Shown in pieces: positions 16,736 through 24,964 of a stretch of DNA of 40,347 nt. Source of the DNA: Coriobacteriales bacterium (GTDB lineage Bacteria; Actinomycetota; Coriobacteriia; Coriobacteriales; UBA8131). Under the pieces are notes generated by a model. The model saw only the letters and a program-made list of their open reading frames with translations, was not told where the DNA came from and searched no databases. The stretch is from positions 1-40,347 of the forward strand of contig JAISLY010000036.1 of assembly GCA_031277035.1 (NCBI GenBank), read 5' to 3'. Within the stretch, counting starts at the first letter, position 1. Every line of letters begins with the position of its first letter. The position numbers and the translations under genes were made by a program.

Positions 16736-16764
16736 GAACGGGCGCCCGAGGGGCGCCCGTTCTC
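16734..16764 (-). terminator. strong hairpin terminator after the flavoprotein gene
   Basis: A 14-bp perfect stem (16734-16747 with 16751-16764) has a 3-base loop. On the plus strand it is followed by TTTT, and on the minus strand by a pyrimidine-rich, T-containing run from the 8-bp array. The gene ending nearest to it is the minus-strand flavoprotein (stop at 16810), which it most likely terminates. Confidence 0.75.
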
Positions 16765-16809
16765 TTTTCGCACAAGACTAGTGATTTGTGGTGCGCAGCC
16801 TCTCGTGGA

Positions 16810-18561
16810 CTACTGGCTCGTGATGTGTTTGGCGGCGAGGTAGGCCAGCACGGTTCCCTGGCCAAGGGTTGCACCGCCCGCCCAGTAGCCAGCCACTCCA
16901 GACGAGCAGTTGCCCGCCGCGTAAAGACCCGCAATCGGCACGCCGTCCACATCGAGCACCTGGGCGTTCTCATTGATATGCAGGCCACCACGTGTGCCGC
17001 CCATCATGCCCGGCACGTAGCGCATACAATAAAAGGGTGGCTTGTCCACCACACCCAGCACCGATTCCGGCAAAGTCGCGCCGGGAACCAAACGATAGGC
17101 GCCCATCATGGCGAGGGTATTGTTGCTGTTGGGTTTGCCGCGATGCCAGATGGGGTCGACGCCCTGTGCGGCGTTTGCGTTAAAGGTCGCCACCTCGTCG
17201 AGGAGCGCGTCTTTGTCGATACCCATGCCCTCCGCCAGTGCTTCAAGCGTGTCAAACTGCTGGACGAACTCGGGCACTTCGCCCGGGCCCTCGGTACCGG
17301 GAAACGTGAACAACTCGGAGAAGTGCGCGTCAGCGATCCAGTAGCCGGGGATGTTCACAAACTCATCTGAGCCCGTGTCATAGGTGCCAAAGGCGCGGGC
17401 TGCCGTATCGTACATGGCAGATTCGTCATGGAAGCGACGTCCCTTATGGTTAACCATGAGGCTGTGCGGAAAACCCCGTGGAGCAAAGGCGTCACTGCCG
17501 GCCTGGTCATAGCTGAACTCATCGGGCACGAATTCCTTCGTGGTCACAAAATGCGGGCAGCCAAACGTCCTGTCCATATAGGCAAGGCGGGCACCAATGC
17601 GGGCCCCCATACGCTGCGCATCGCCGGTGTTGTTCACAAACCCGTTGGAACGATAATACGGGAAGGCAAGATGAAGCCTGCGCATATCGGCATCGTGCTC
17701 AAAACCACCGGTACCCAGCACGACCGCCGCTGCCTTGACCTTGAGATCATTGGATCCGTCGTTGACAATCGCGCCGATGACTGCGCCGCCTTCGACGATG
17801 AGCGAGCGGGCGGTGGCACCCATGAGCAGCTCGATGTTCTCATGCGTATCCACGTATTCGCGATAGACCGGCCACTGCTGCGGTGCCATCAAGGGCGTCC
17901 CCTCGGCATCGAAAGGATACCAGCTGCCGTGCCCAAAGCCATCGGGCAGCGCGCCGGGCAGCACCTCGTAATAGTCACCGAAAGCCTTGTTGAGATGCCC
18001 CCACTTCGACCAGCCCAGGGTATCGAGCATGAAGTGCGCGTATTCGTCGCAGGTGTCGACAAATGCCTCCTGCACATTTGGATCCATGCGGCCATCGGCA
18101 GCACCGCGCATATACTCAAGCACCTGGTCGCGCGTATCGTTGATGCCTTCGTCGGCATTAAAGCTCAGCAACGCGAAGGCATGCCCACCACCAGAGGTAC
18201 TCGATGTGCCACCAAAGACGGCGGGATCCTTTTCGACAATGAGCACCTTTTTGCTTCCCAGCTCGGAAGCTGCGATAGCAGCCGCAATGACCGTACCCGA
18301 GCCGACAACCAAAACGTCCGCTTCCTTATCCCAGGCGACATCCGCTCCGCCGCCCGCACCTCCGCCTGCTGTATCGCCACCTGACGCCTGGCCGCCCTCG
18401 CCTCCGCTCGGGGAACAGGCGCTCAGTGCGCCTGCACCCAAGACGCTCAGGCCGACGAGCGCCGCGCCTCTCAATGCGTCACGTCTGCTGACCCCACGCG
18501 CGTGCCCTCCCTGCTCATCGTCGCTTCTCTCCTCGAGTCGTCCATCAATCCCTGTGTCCAT
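16810..18561 (-). CDS. Tat-exported FAD-dependent oxidoreductase (fumarate reductase/KstD-like flavoprotein lipoprotein)
   Basis: The protein has a Tat signal (SRRDALRG, R26-R27) with lipobox LSAC (C49), followed by a Gly-rich linker and an FAD-binding domain. FAD features are VLVVGSG near residue 85, EKD after the second strand, GGTSSTSGGG, GTGGF and the C-terminal GLYAAGN. The end, with YVPGMMGGTRGGLHI and GYWAGGATLGQG, resembles 3-ketosteroid dehydrogenase and fumarate reductase relatives. The dinucleotide loop reads GSGTVI, lacking the usual last Gly. It probably uses an extracellular organic electron acceptor, identity unknown. The ATG follows AAGGAGGAG. It is divergent from a LysR gene that may control it. 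Confidence 0.88.
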   Translation of the reverse strand: MDTGIDGRLEERSDDEQGGHARGVSRRDALRGAALVGLSVLGAGALSACSPSGGEGGQASGGDTAGGGAGGGADVAWDKEADVLVVGSGTVIAAAIAASELGSKKVLIVEKDPAVFGGTSSTSGGGHAFALLSFNADEGINDTRDQVLEYMRGAADGRMDPNVQEAFVDTCDEYAHFMLDTLGWSKWGHLNKAFGDYYEVLPGALPDGFGHGSWYPFDAEGTPLMAPQQWPVYREYVDTHENIELLMGATARSLIVEGGAVIGAIVNDGSNDLKVKAAAVVLGTGGFEHDADMRRLHLAFPYYRSNGFVNNTGDAQRMGARIGARLAYMDRTFGCPHFVTTKEFVPDEFSYDQAGSDAFAPRGFPHSLMVNHKGRRFHDESAMYDTAARAFGTYDTGSDEFVNIPGYWIADAHFSELFTFPGTEGPGEVPEFVQQFDTLEALAEGMGIDKDALLDEVATFNANAAQGVDPIWHRGKPNSNNTLAMMGAYRLVPGATLPESVLGVVDKPPFYCMRYVPGMMGGTRGGLHINENAQVLDVDGVPIAGLYAAGNCSSGVAGYWAGGATLGQGTVLAYLAAKHITSQ

Positions 18562-18906
18562 GCCGCTCCTCCTTCATTGTGCCAATGTTGCGAACCGTTC
18601 TCTCGCCTTCCCAGTATGCGACCACGGGATGCGATGAACAAAACCGGATTCTTGTGCTTGCAGCAAAACTATTAAAATGCCTGTATCGAAAAATCAGATA
18701 GTGCTATCGAGGTCATCGCGCTCTTACCGCTTCGCACGCCACCTGCCAAAGCATGCTCTGCAAAAAGCCCTGCGAATTTTGGAAGCGGCAGACCCTGTCG
18801 TAAAGCGTCTCGGTGAACCGTGCTTGCGTAACAGGTCAGAAGGATGGAGAATGGCGACAGAAGAGAAGGGCGTTACGAAGTAATCGCGGGCCAGGAGGAG
18901 GCGTCG
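18562..18906. promoter_or_regulatory. divergent promoter region between flavoprotein and LysR genes
   Basis: No gene is credible in these 345 bp. The middle (about 18640-18710) is AT-rich and contains the perfect palindrome GATAGTGCTATC at 18697-18708, plus two TATCGA copies (near 18684 and 18705). These are candidates for the LysR-binding site. Strong ribosome-binding sites lie at both ends. I see no -35/-10 pair clear enough to place. Confidence 0.45.
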
Positions 18907-19818
18907 ATGAAACTGGAATCGATGTTTGAGTATGTGACTCTCGTCAAAGAACAGAGTTTTACCGATGCGGCACGGAAGCTCTATCTCTCACAATCAACCC
19001 TCAGCTCCCACATCATCGCAATGGAAAAGGAGTTGGGGTTTCCGCTCATTGACCGGAGCGAGAAGACGTTTAACATTACGCCTGCCGGGGCAACGTTTCT
19101 TGAGTACGCTCAACAGGCCATTGAACAGTATGCTGAGGCCAAAGACCGATGCGTGCAGGTCGCAGGTCGCAAGCGACCGGTACGAATACATAGTTTCTCG
19201 CCGGTCTCCCCGTATTACAGGGCGCTGGATTCTCTGCTGGACGAGTCTTACACCTTTGTTGACCTCGATTTGGAGACGCCTCTGTTCGCTGCTCTGACAA
19301 AGGGCATTGTGGACATCAGTCTGAGCGTCGATTTTACGGACAATCCCGCACTCATGCGAGAAGCCGTGGAGAAGGGCATCGCGTATCTGCCAACGGGTAC
19401 CAGTCGCTCGGCCATCTGCCTGATGCGAAGCAACCCCCTGGCCTCCAAACCATCGTTGACGCGCTCCGATTTGTACGGCAGGGTCACGCTGATCAACAGC
19501 GGGGCGAACTTCGATAGCTGGAAGCATGCCGTTTTACGGATGTTGGGAGACGATGTTGGCCTGGAGTTCCGGGTCAGCCCGGTCAGGCACATCAGCAACC
19601 TGGTCAAGATCGACCTGGGAGACTGTCTTCACATCTGTGGGCTGGAAGCCGTTCGCACGTGGTTCGGACAGCGCGACGACATGGTCATTTTCGAACAACT
19701 GGACGGAAAAGACATGCTCCACTCCGAAGGCTTTGCCTATCTGAAGGCCAATGAACGCGCAGAGACCCTCGCCCTGAAGCTGTGTGAGGTGGCACAGGAG
19801 CGCAGCGTAGACACCTGA
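18907..19818 (+). CDS. LysR-family transcriptional regulator
   Basis: The 303-residue protein starts with a winged helix-turn-helix: FEYVTLVKEQSFTDAARKLYLSQSTLSSHI is the classical LysR pattern, followed by the LG-PLIDR and TPAG motifs. The rest is a substrate-binding-like effector domain. The ATG at 18907 follows GGAGGAGG; a longer frame upstream lacks a site. Its position head-to-head with the flavoprotein suggests that it senses the flavoprotein substrate or product; the ligand is unknown. Confidence 0.92.
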   Translation: MKLESMFEYVTLVKEQSFTDAARKLYLSQSTLSSHIIAMEKELGFPLIDRSEKTFNITPAGATFLEYAQQAIEQYAEAKDRCVQVAGRKRPVRIHSFSPVSPYYRALDSLLDESYTFVDLDLETPLFAALTKGIVDISLSVDFTDNPALMREAVEKGIAYLPTGTSRSAICLMRSNPLASKPSLTRSDLYGRVTLINSGANFDSWKHAVLRMLGDDVGLEFRVSPVRHISNLVKIDLGDCLHICGLEAVRTWFGQRDDMVIFEQLDGKDMLHSEGFAYLKANERAETLALKLCEVAQERSVDT

Positions 19819-19825
19819 TAGTCGC

Positions 19826-19853
19826 CTGCCCGGGCGAGAAAGCGTCCGGGCAG
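19826..19853. terminator. hairpin between convergent lysR-type and ABC genes
   Basis: CTGCCCGG (19826-19833) pairs with CCGGGCAG (19846-19853) across a 12-base loop, between two converging stops at 19818 and 19871. No T-run follows on either strand, so terminator function is only likely from position. Confidence 0.45.
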
Positions 19854-19870
19854 CAACATTCTCCGGTGCC

Positions 19871-22800
19871 CTACTCGCTTCGCAGGGCCTCCACCGGGTC
19901 CTTGCGCGACGCCACCGAAGAGGGTATCAATCCCGCCAGGAAGGTCAGCACCATGCTGATGACAACGAGTGCGCAGGCCGGCAGGAGTGGCAGGATGGCG
20001 ATGTCGACGATATCAAACTGCGCGAGCACGAGGGCGTTGGCCGGGATGGTCGCAAGAAAGGTGATGAGAACGCCCATGAGCCCGGCGACAAAACCGACGA
20101 TGAGCGTCTCCGCATTAAAGACGCGCCCGATGTCGCCCTTGCTCGCGCCGATGGAGCGCAGGATGCCAATCTCCTTCTTGCGTTCCAGCACGCTGATATA
20201 GGTAATCACGCCTATCATAATCGAGGAGACGACCAGGGAGATGGAGACAAAGACCACCAGCACGTAGCTGATCATGTTGATGATCTCTGTGACCGAATTC
20301 ATCAGCACGCCTACGAAATCGGTATAGGTGATTGCCTTTTCCTCCTGGCCGTTGTCCTCCATGCGTTTGTTATAGTCATCAAGGATGTCGATGACTGCCT
20401 GCTTGCTCTCAAAATCGCGGGGATAGATGTCAATGTGCGCCGGCTTGGCAAAGTCCGCATACCCGAGGCTGCGCAGATTGGCGTCAAAGGAGCGTTCCTG
20501 CCGCCCAAACATCGTCGTCATCAGCTGGGTCAGCTCTTCCTCGTTCATATTGAACTGGAAGGCGTTACGGAAGGCCTCCGTGTCAAAGCTCATGGCGTTG
20601 GCAAGATTGCTTTGCAACTGCCCCATGACCCCGAGCATCGAGGTCTGTATCTGTTGGTTGATGACGCCCATCAGCGTGGTCATATAGCCCTGCATGAGTG
20701 ACTGCATGTATACGGCGAACTGTTGCTGCACCTGCCCCTGGATGTCGGTGATGCCGGGGATGGCGTTCAGGGCAATCAGCAGTTGGGTCTGCACAGTGGG
20801 GTCGGCCAGATACTCTCCAAAGTGTTGTCCGAGATCCTCGGGGGTAAAGGGATAGCCGCTTGTGGCATACCAGACAAAATAGCCCTGGATAACCTGGTTG
20901 AGCAGAGCATTGACCTGGTCGGGAGGCACCTCGATGTCCAGATTGGCAAAGACCTCGGTAAAGTCCGGCTCGGGCATCGGCGGCATCTGTTCGGCGGCAG
21001 CCGCCGGGTCAAGCATGCTGCCCATCTGGATGTTAAAGGCGTTCGGATCCATCTCAAAGGCGTTGGCGATGGCATCTTCGTCAACCGTTATCAAACTCCC
21101 GAGGTCAAAATCCCCCATCGGGCTTTCCTCTTCCGTCTCCTCTTCCTCAGAAAAGCGCTTGCCGGTAAAGACGTTGACCCCCGGCTGTGCCAGCTGCTCC
21201 TTGACAATCTGAGAATCCGCCGCCTTCTCAATGATGTGGGTAACGAGGGAGGCGGAATAGTACAGCCCGGGGCGCAGCGAGTAGGTCGAGGCCGTGGGAT
21301 CGGGCTTGAGGATACCCACGACCTCAAGCGTTTCGCTGTTGGTGGCGACAAGGTCTTCCATGTATGCCTCATCGTCACGCTTGTCGGTCCACACGCCATA
21401 GTCCGTCTCGTAGCTGTAGTAATCCGTTGCATAGACAAGATGGAACTTCACATCGAGTATCTGCTCAAAGGTCAGATTGAGGGTGCTTTCGGGCACAACG
21501 ACTTCCTCGCCGTTGGCCAGGGCCGCAACCATGTCGTCAAGCTCCTCGGGGTCACGAAGCCCCATGAGATACAGTGCGTAGTCGCTGATGCCGCCCCATT
21601 CGCTGACAACCAGCACACACTCGTTATATTCTTCGGGCCAGCGCCCCGCGGCAATCTGATACTGGCTCTCAACGAGTTCTGTGTCCTCCACAAGCTGGCT
21701 GAACAGTCCCGCGCCCATGCCCATGGTGCCCATGCCCGCCGAGCCGCCAAACGTACCCAGGCCGATGCTGGCAAAGGTGTCATCCGGGTGTACCTGACGA
21801 ATCTCTTCGGCGGTATCCCAGGCGTATATCTGCGGTGTGACGCTGTAGCGGTACTCGATGGCATTCACATGGGGGGCAACACCGCTCTCCTCGCTGTCGA
21901 GAAAGGTCTTGAGCGCCTTCAGGTCGTTTGAACCAATCCGTGAGAGCATGTTGGAGAGAAAGGCAAACTCGCGCACCGTGCCGTCCTCGGCCTCGTCGAA
22001 GGACAGAGCGCTGTCGCCATCTTGCTCCCCATCCTCGGCCTCGGCAATCTCTTCTCCGTCTTCATCGCCGCCGCCTCCGCCGCTGAACGCGAGGAGCATG
22101 CTCGTCAGGTCGGTGCCGGTACTCTCAATCGAAAGCGGATAGACCGACAGAGTGTTTTCCTCCACATTTTTGATGTAGTTGTTCACCCCGTTTGCCAGGG
22201 AGAGGATGGCGGCGACGCCGATGATGCCAATCGAGCCGGCGAAGGCCGTCATCAGCGTGCGGCCCTTCTTGGTCATCAGGTTTGAGAAGGAAAGTGCGAT
22301 TGCCGTCAGAAAGGACATGCCGGAACGACGAATCTTCTCCGTGGTCGTCAGGGTCTCCTCGACAGGCGTCAGGGGGTTGCTGTCGGCGACCACATGGCCG
22401 TCGCTTAGGCTGATCGTGCGGTTTGCGTACTGCTCGGCAAGTTCGGGATTGTGCGTGACCATGATGACCAGGCGATCTGAGGCGATACGCACCAGCAGGT
22501 CCATAATCTGTACGCTGGTCTTGGAGTCTAGGGCGCCGGTCGGCTCATCAGCCAGGAGTATCTCGGGGTCGTTGATGAGCGCGCGCGCGACGGCGACGCG
22601 CTGCATCTGGCCGCCGGAAAGCTGATTGGGCTTCTTGTGCGCGTGCTCGGCAAGACCGACTTCCTCAAGCGCCTTGCGCGCGCGCTCACGGCGCTCCGCC
22701 TTGTTCACCCCGGAAAGCGTAAGCGCCAGCTCGACGTTTGCAAGCACCGTCTGGTGCGGAATGAGGTTGTAGCTTTGGAAGACGAAGCCGATGCGATTAT

Positions 22801-23044
22801 TGCGATAGGTGTCCCAGTCGCGGTCCCGATACTTCTTGGTCGAGACGCCATCGATGATCAAATCGCCGGAATCATAGTGATCGAGGCCGCCGACGATATT
22901 CAACAGTGTGGTCTTGCCCGAACCTGAGGGGCCGAGGATGGCGACGAACTCATTGTCGCGAAATGCCATACTCACATCATCGAGAGCTATCTGCTCAAAG
23001 CCGGCCGTCTTGTAGGTTTTCCGTACGTTGATAAGCTGCAGCAT
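19871..23044 (-). CDS. ABC transporter with fused ATPase and FtsX/MacB-type permease
   Basis: A single 1057-residue chain. Residues of about 1-225 are an ATPase of the MacB/LolD type, with Walker A GPSGSGKTT (38-46), LSGGQ (142-146), DEPTG (166-170) and H-loop His 198. One membrane helix (about 264-288) follows, then an extracytoplasmic domain of some 600 residues. It contains acidic and Gln/Met-rich stretches, and three helices of an FtsX domain end the chain. In B. subtilis-type systems such ATPase-permeases export or sense antimicrobial peptides or act on envelope lipids; the substrate cannot be told. No adjacent two-component or adaptor gene is visible. Confidence 0.9.
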   Translation of the reverse strand: MLQLINVRKTYKTAGFEQIALDDVSMAFRDNEFVAILGPSGSGKTTLLNIVGGLDHYDSGDLIIDGVSTKKYRDRDWDTYRNNRIGFVFQSYNLIPHQTVLANVELALTLSGVNKAERRERARKALEEVGLAEHAHKKPNQLSGGQMQRVAVARALINDPEILLADEPTGALDSKTSVQIMDLLVRIASDRLVIMVTHNPELAEQYANRTISLSDGHVVADSNPLTPVEETLTTTEKIRRSGMSFLTAIALSFSNLMTKKGRTLMTAFAGSIGIIGVAAILSLANGVNNYIKNVEENTLSVYPLSIESTGTDLTSMLLAFSGGGGGDEDGEEIAEAEDGEQDGDSALSFDEAEDGTVREFAFLSNMLSRIGSNDLKALKTFLDSEESGVAPHVNAIEYRYSVTPQIYAWDTAEEIRQVHPDDTFASIGLGTFGGSAGMGTMGMGAGLFSQLVEDTELVESQYQIAAGRWPEEYNECVLVVSEWGGISDYALYLMGLRDPEELDDMVAALANGEEVVVPESTLNLTFEQILDVKFHLVYATDYYSYETDYGVWTDKRDDEAYMEDLVATNSETLEVVGILKPDPTASTYSLRPGLYYSASLVTHIIEKAADSQIVKEQLAQPGVNVFTGKRFSEEEETEEESPMGDFDLGSLITVDEDAIANAFEMDPNAFNIQMGSMLDPAAAAEQMPPMPEPDFTEVFANLDIEVPPDQVNALLNQVIQGYFVWYATSGYPFTPEDLGQHFGEYLADPTVQTQLLIALNAIPGITDIQGQVQQQFAVYMQSLMQGYMTTLMGVINQQIQTSMLGVMGQLQSNLANAMSFDTEAFRNAFQFNMNEEELTQLMTTMFGRQERSFDANLRSLGYADFAKPAHIDIYPRDFESKQAVIDILDDYNKRMEDNGQEEKAITYTDFVGVLMNSVTEIINMISYVLVVFVSISLVVSSIMIGVITYISVLERKKEIGILRSIGASKGDIGRVFNAETLIVGFVAGLMGVLITFLATIPANALVLAQFDIVDIAILPLLPACALVVISMVLTFLAGLIPSSVASRKDPVEALRSE

Positions 23045-23340
23045 TCCTGTCTTCTTCCCCTCGTCGTGCGCGTCGACCCGCCAGATCTGGACGCTTTATA
23101 CAGTATCCCAGATGCGTCGGCGGGAGTTTACCGAGTAAAACCTACGATTGCGTAACGATTGACAGGGAGATTTGGCCTCCTTTAGCCTGTTTGGGGGGAA
23201 GTGTGAGAAAATGTTTGCCTGGCATCAATGCAACGGGGGCTGCACGGACGAGACAGAACGGTCGACCAAAGGACAGCGGGCACAGGAGCCGGCTGATTCT
23301 TTGGGCGGTACGAGCACTACTCGACAGAGAGAGGTTTTCG
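23045..23340. promoter_or_regulatory. divergent promoter region between the ABC and foldase genes
   Basis: This 296-bp stretch has no credible gene. A perfect TTGACA (23159-23164) on the plus strand is followed after 18 bases by TAGCCT, a possible weak promoter for the foldase. A GTATAAAG motif on the minus strand near 23095-23102 could serve the ABC gene. Both are tentative. Confidence 0.35.
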
Positions 23341-24834
23341 ATGAAGTTCTTCAAGGCTATCGGCGCGGCACTGTGCGCGGTCATACTGGCGGTCTCCCTT
23401 GTCGCCTGCAAGGGTGGCAACGACGCTGCCAGCAGCGGATCCATCGCCGCAACGATAGGCGGTGTTGATGTCCTGGAAAGCGATGTCACGGCGCGTATTG
23501 AGACCTACCGGATTGACCAGACCACCGGCGAGAAGATGGGCGATGTTGCCTGGGCCAAGTTGCTCAATGGAGCCGGCTTTACGCCCGAAAGCCTGCGTGA
23601 GTATGTGATAAAGCAGCAGTTCGCCATGCCGATTCTCATCCTGCAGGAAGCTGAGGCCGCGGGCATTGCGCCAGAGACGACCGCCGTCGATGACCAGATT
23701 ACCCAACAGAAGGAAAATCTTGGCGAGGACGGAGAGGGTTGGACGAACTACCTGACACAGATGGGCTATGCCAACGAGGAGGCCTACCGCCAGTGGCTCG
23801 AAGCACAGAATGTCACAACGGCGCTGCTTGAGGCCAAGGTTTCCGATGCCGCTCCAACCCAGGAAGAAATCGACGAATACATAACAGCGAACGCCGCAAT
23901 GTATGCCGGCAAGCGCTCCTCGGCCATCTACTTTGCGATTGACGATACGAATACGCTCGAAACGGTGCGCCCTGGGGCCGAAGAGGTGCTCGCGCGCATA
24001 AACGATGGTGAGGATTTTGCCGCCCTGGCAAGCGAGTACACCGAGGATGCCGCCGCAAAGGAGAAGGCCGGCGACATGGGCTGGAGCGTCTTTGCGTCTG
24101 TCCCCCAGCAGTACCTTGAGGCCCTCAACAGTCTGAGCGTGGGCGAGACCTCCGGTCTGGTGGAGACTGAGACGGGCATCTACCTCATCAAATGCACCGA
24201 TTCCTTCGCGGCAGGAGAGGACGGCACCGTCGAGCTGGCCTCCGTGCCCGCAGATATTGTCGAGATGCTCACCGAAAGCCTGACGCAGACCAATCTGAGC
24301 ACCAAGCAGCAGGCATACTTTGACGGCCTGCTGACCTCGGACAAAGTCGTCATCAATCCGATGCCCGAAGGGCTGCCCTATGCGGTGGATATGGAGCTTG
24401 CCAACGAGCCCGACGTTCCGGCAGAGGGCGCAGAGGGCACTGAGGGCGCTGGCGATGAGGGCACGGGCACCGAAGGCTCCGCCGATCAACCGCAGTCGAC
24501 CGGCGAGCTGGTGATAAGCGATACGACGGTCGGCACTGGAGACGCGGCCCAGATTGGCGACACCGTGAGTGTGCACTACACCGGCTACCTTGACGATGGA
24601 ACGGTCTTTGACTCCAGCTACGACCGGGGCGAGCCCTTCCAGCTCACCATTGGCGCCGGCACGGTCATACAGGGCTGGGAGCAGGGTATCCCCGGCATGC
24701 AGGTCGGCGGCAAGCGCCAGCTGATTATTCCGCCGAACCTGGCCTACGGCGAGAGCGGTCAGGGCTCCATCCCGCCCAACGCAACGCTGACCTTTGATGT
24801 CGAACTCGTAAGCATCGACGCGACGGCTCAGTAG
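23341..24834 (+). CDS. foldase lipoprotein with parvulin and FKBP domains
   Basis: A 497-residue extracytoplasmic lipoprotein: a short hydrophobic signal ends in LVAC (C23). A SurA/PrsA-like chaperone segment follows, then a PpiC-type domain (about residues 185-310, with the family pattern AGDMGW). An acidic Gly/Glu/Thr linker comes next, and a complete FKBP domain (about 388-497). The FKBP part has VSVHYTGYLDDGTVFDSS, VIQGWEQGIPGM, KRQLIIPPNLAYGE and IPPNATLTFDVELV. Both domain types catalyse prolyl cis-trans isomerisation, so this would fold secreted proteins. The ATG at 23341 follows AGAGAGG. Confidence 0.92.
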   Translation: MKFFKAIGAALCAVILAVSLVACKGGNDAASSGSIAATIGGVDVLESDVTARIETYRIDQTTGEKMGDVAWAKLLNGAGFTPESLREYVIKQQFAMPILILQEAEAAGIAPETTAVDDQITQQKENLGEDGEGWTNYLTQMGYANEEAYRQWLEAQNVTTALLEAKVSDAAPTQEEIDEYITANAAMYAGKRSSAIYFAIDDTNTLETVRPGAEEVLARINDGEDFAALASEYTEDAAAKEKAGDMGWSVFASVPQQYLEALNSLSVGETSGLVETETGIYLIKCTDSFAAGEDGTVELASVPADIVEMLTESLTQTNLSTKQQAYFDGLLTSDKVVINPMPEGLPYAVDMELANEPDVPAEGAEGTEGAGDEGTGTEGSADQPQSTGELVISDTTVGTGDAAQIGDTVSVHYTGYLDDGTVFDSSYDRGEPFQLTIGAGTVIQGWEQGIPGMQVGGKRQLIIPPNLAYGESGQGSIPPNATLTFDVELVSIDATAQ

Positions 24835-24886
24835 GGGCTCGGCTCAGCGGCGCCGCTCGAGAGGAGCGCGCTTGAGGGAGACGCCG

Positions 24887-24936
24887 CTCAGGGGGTGCCC
24901 ACTCAGGGGGCGCCCACTCAGGGACGCCACTCAGGA
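24887..24936. repeat. 13-15-bp tandem array between convergent genes
   Basis: CTCAGGG-led units start at 24887, 24902, 24917 and 24930, with spacing 15, 15 and 13. The array is intergenic between the foldase and MATE stops, and one unit has lost two bases. Confidence 0.8.
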
Positions 24937-24964
24937 GGGCTCGGCTCAGCAAGGGACATACGCG

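Noticed and set aside
18677-18883. 68-codon plus-strand frame upstream of the LysR gene
   Set aside because: No ribosome-binding site and no resemblance to a known protein; it overlaps the probable operator region.
20723-21931. 402-codon plus-strand frame opposite the ABC fusion
   Set aside because: It is a shadow of the minus-strand gene, with no ribosome-binding site or family resemblance.
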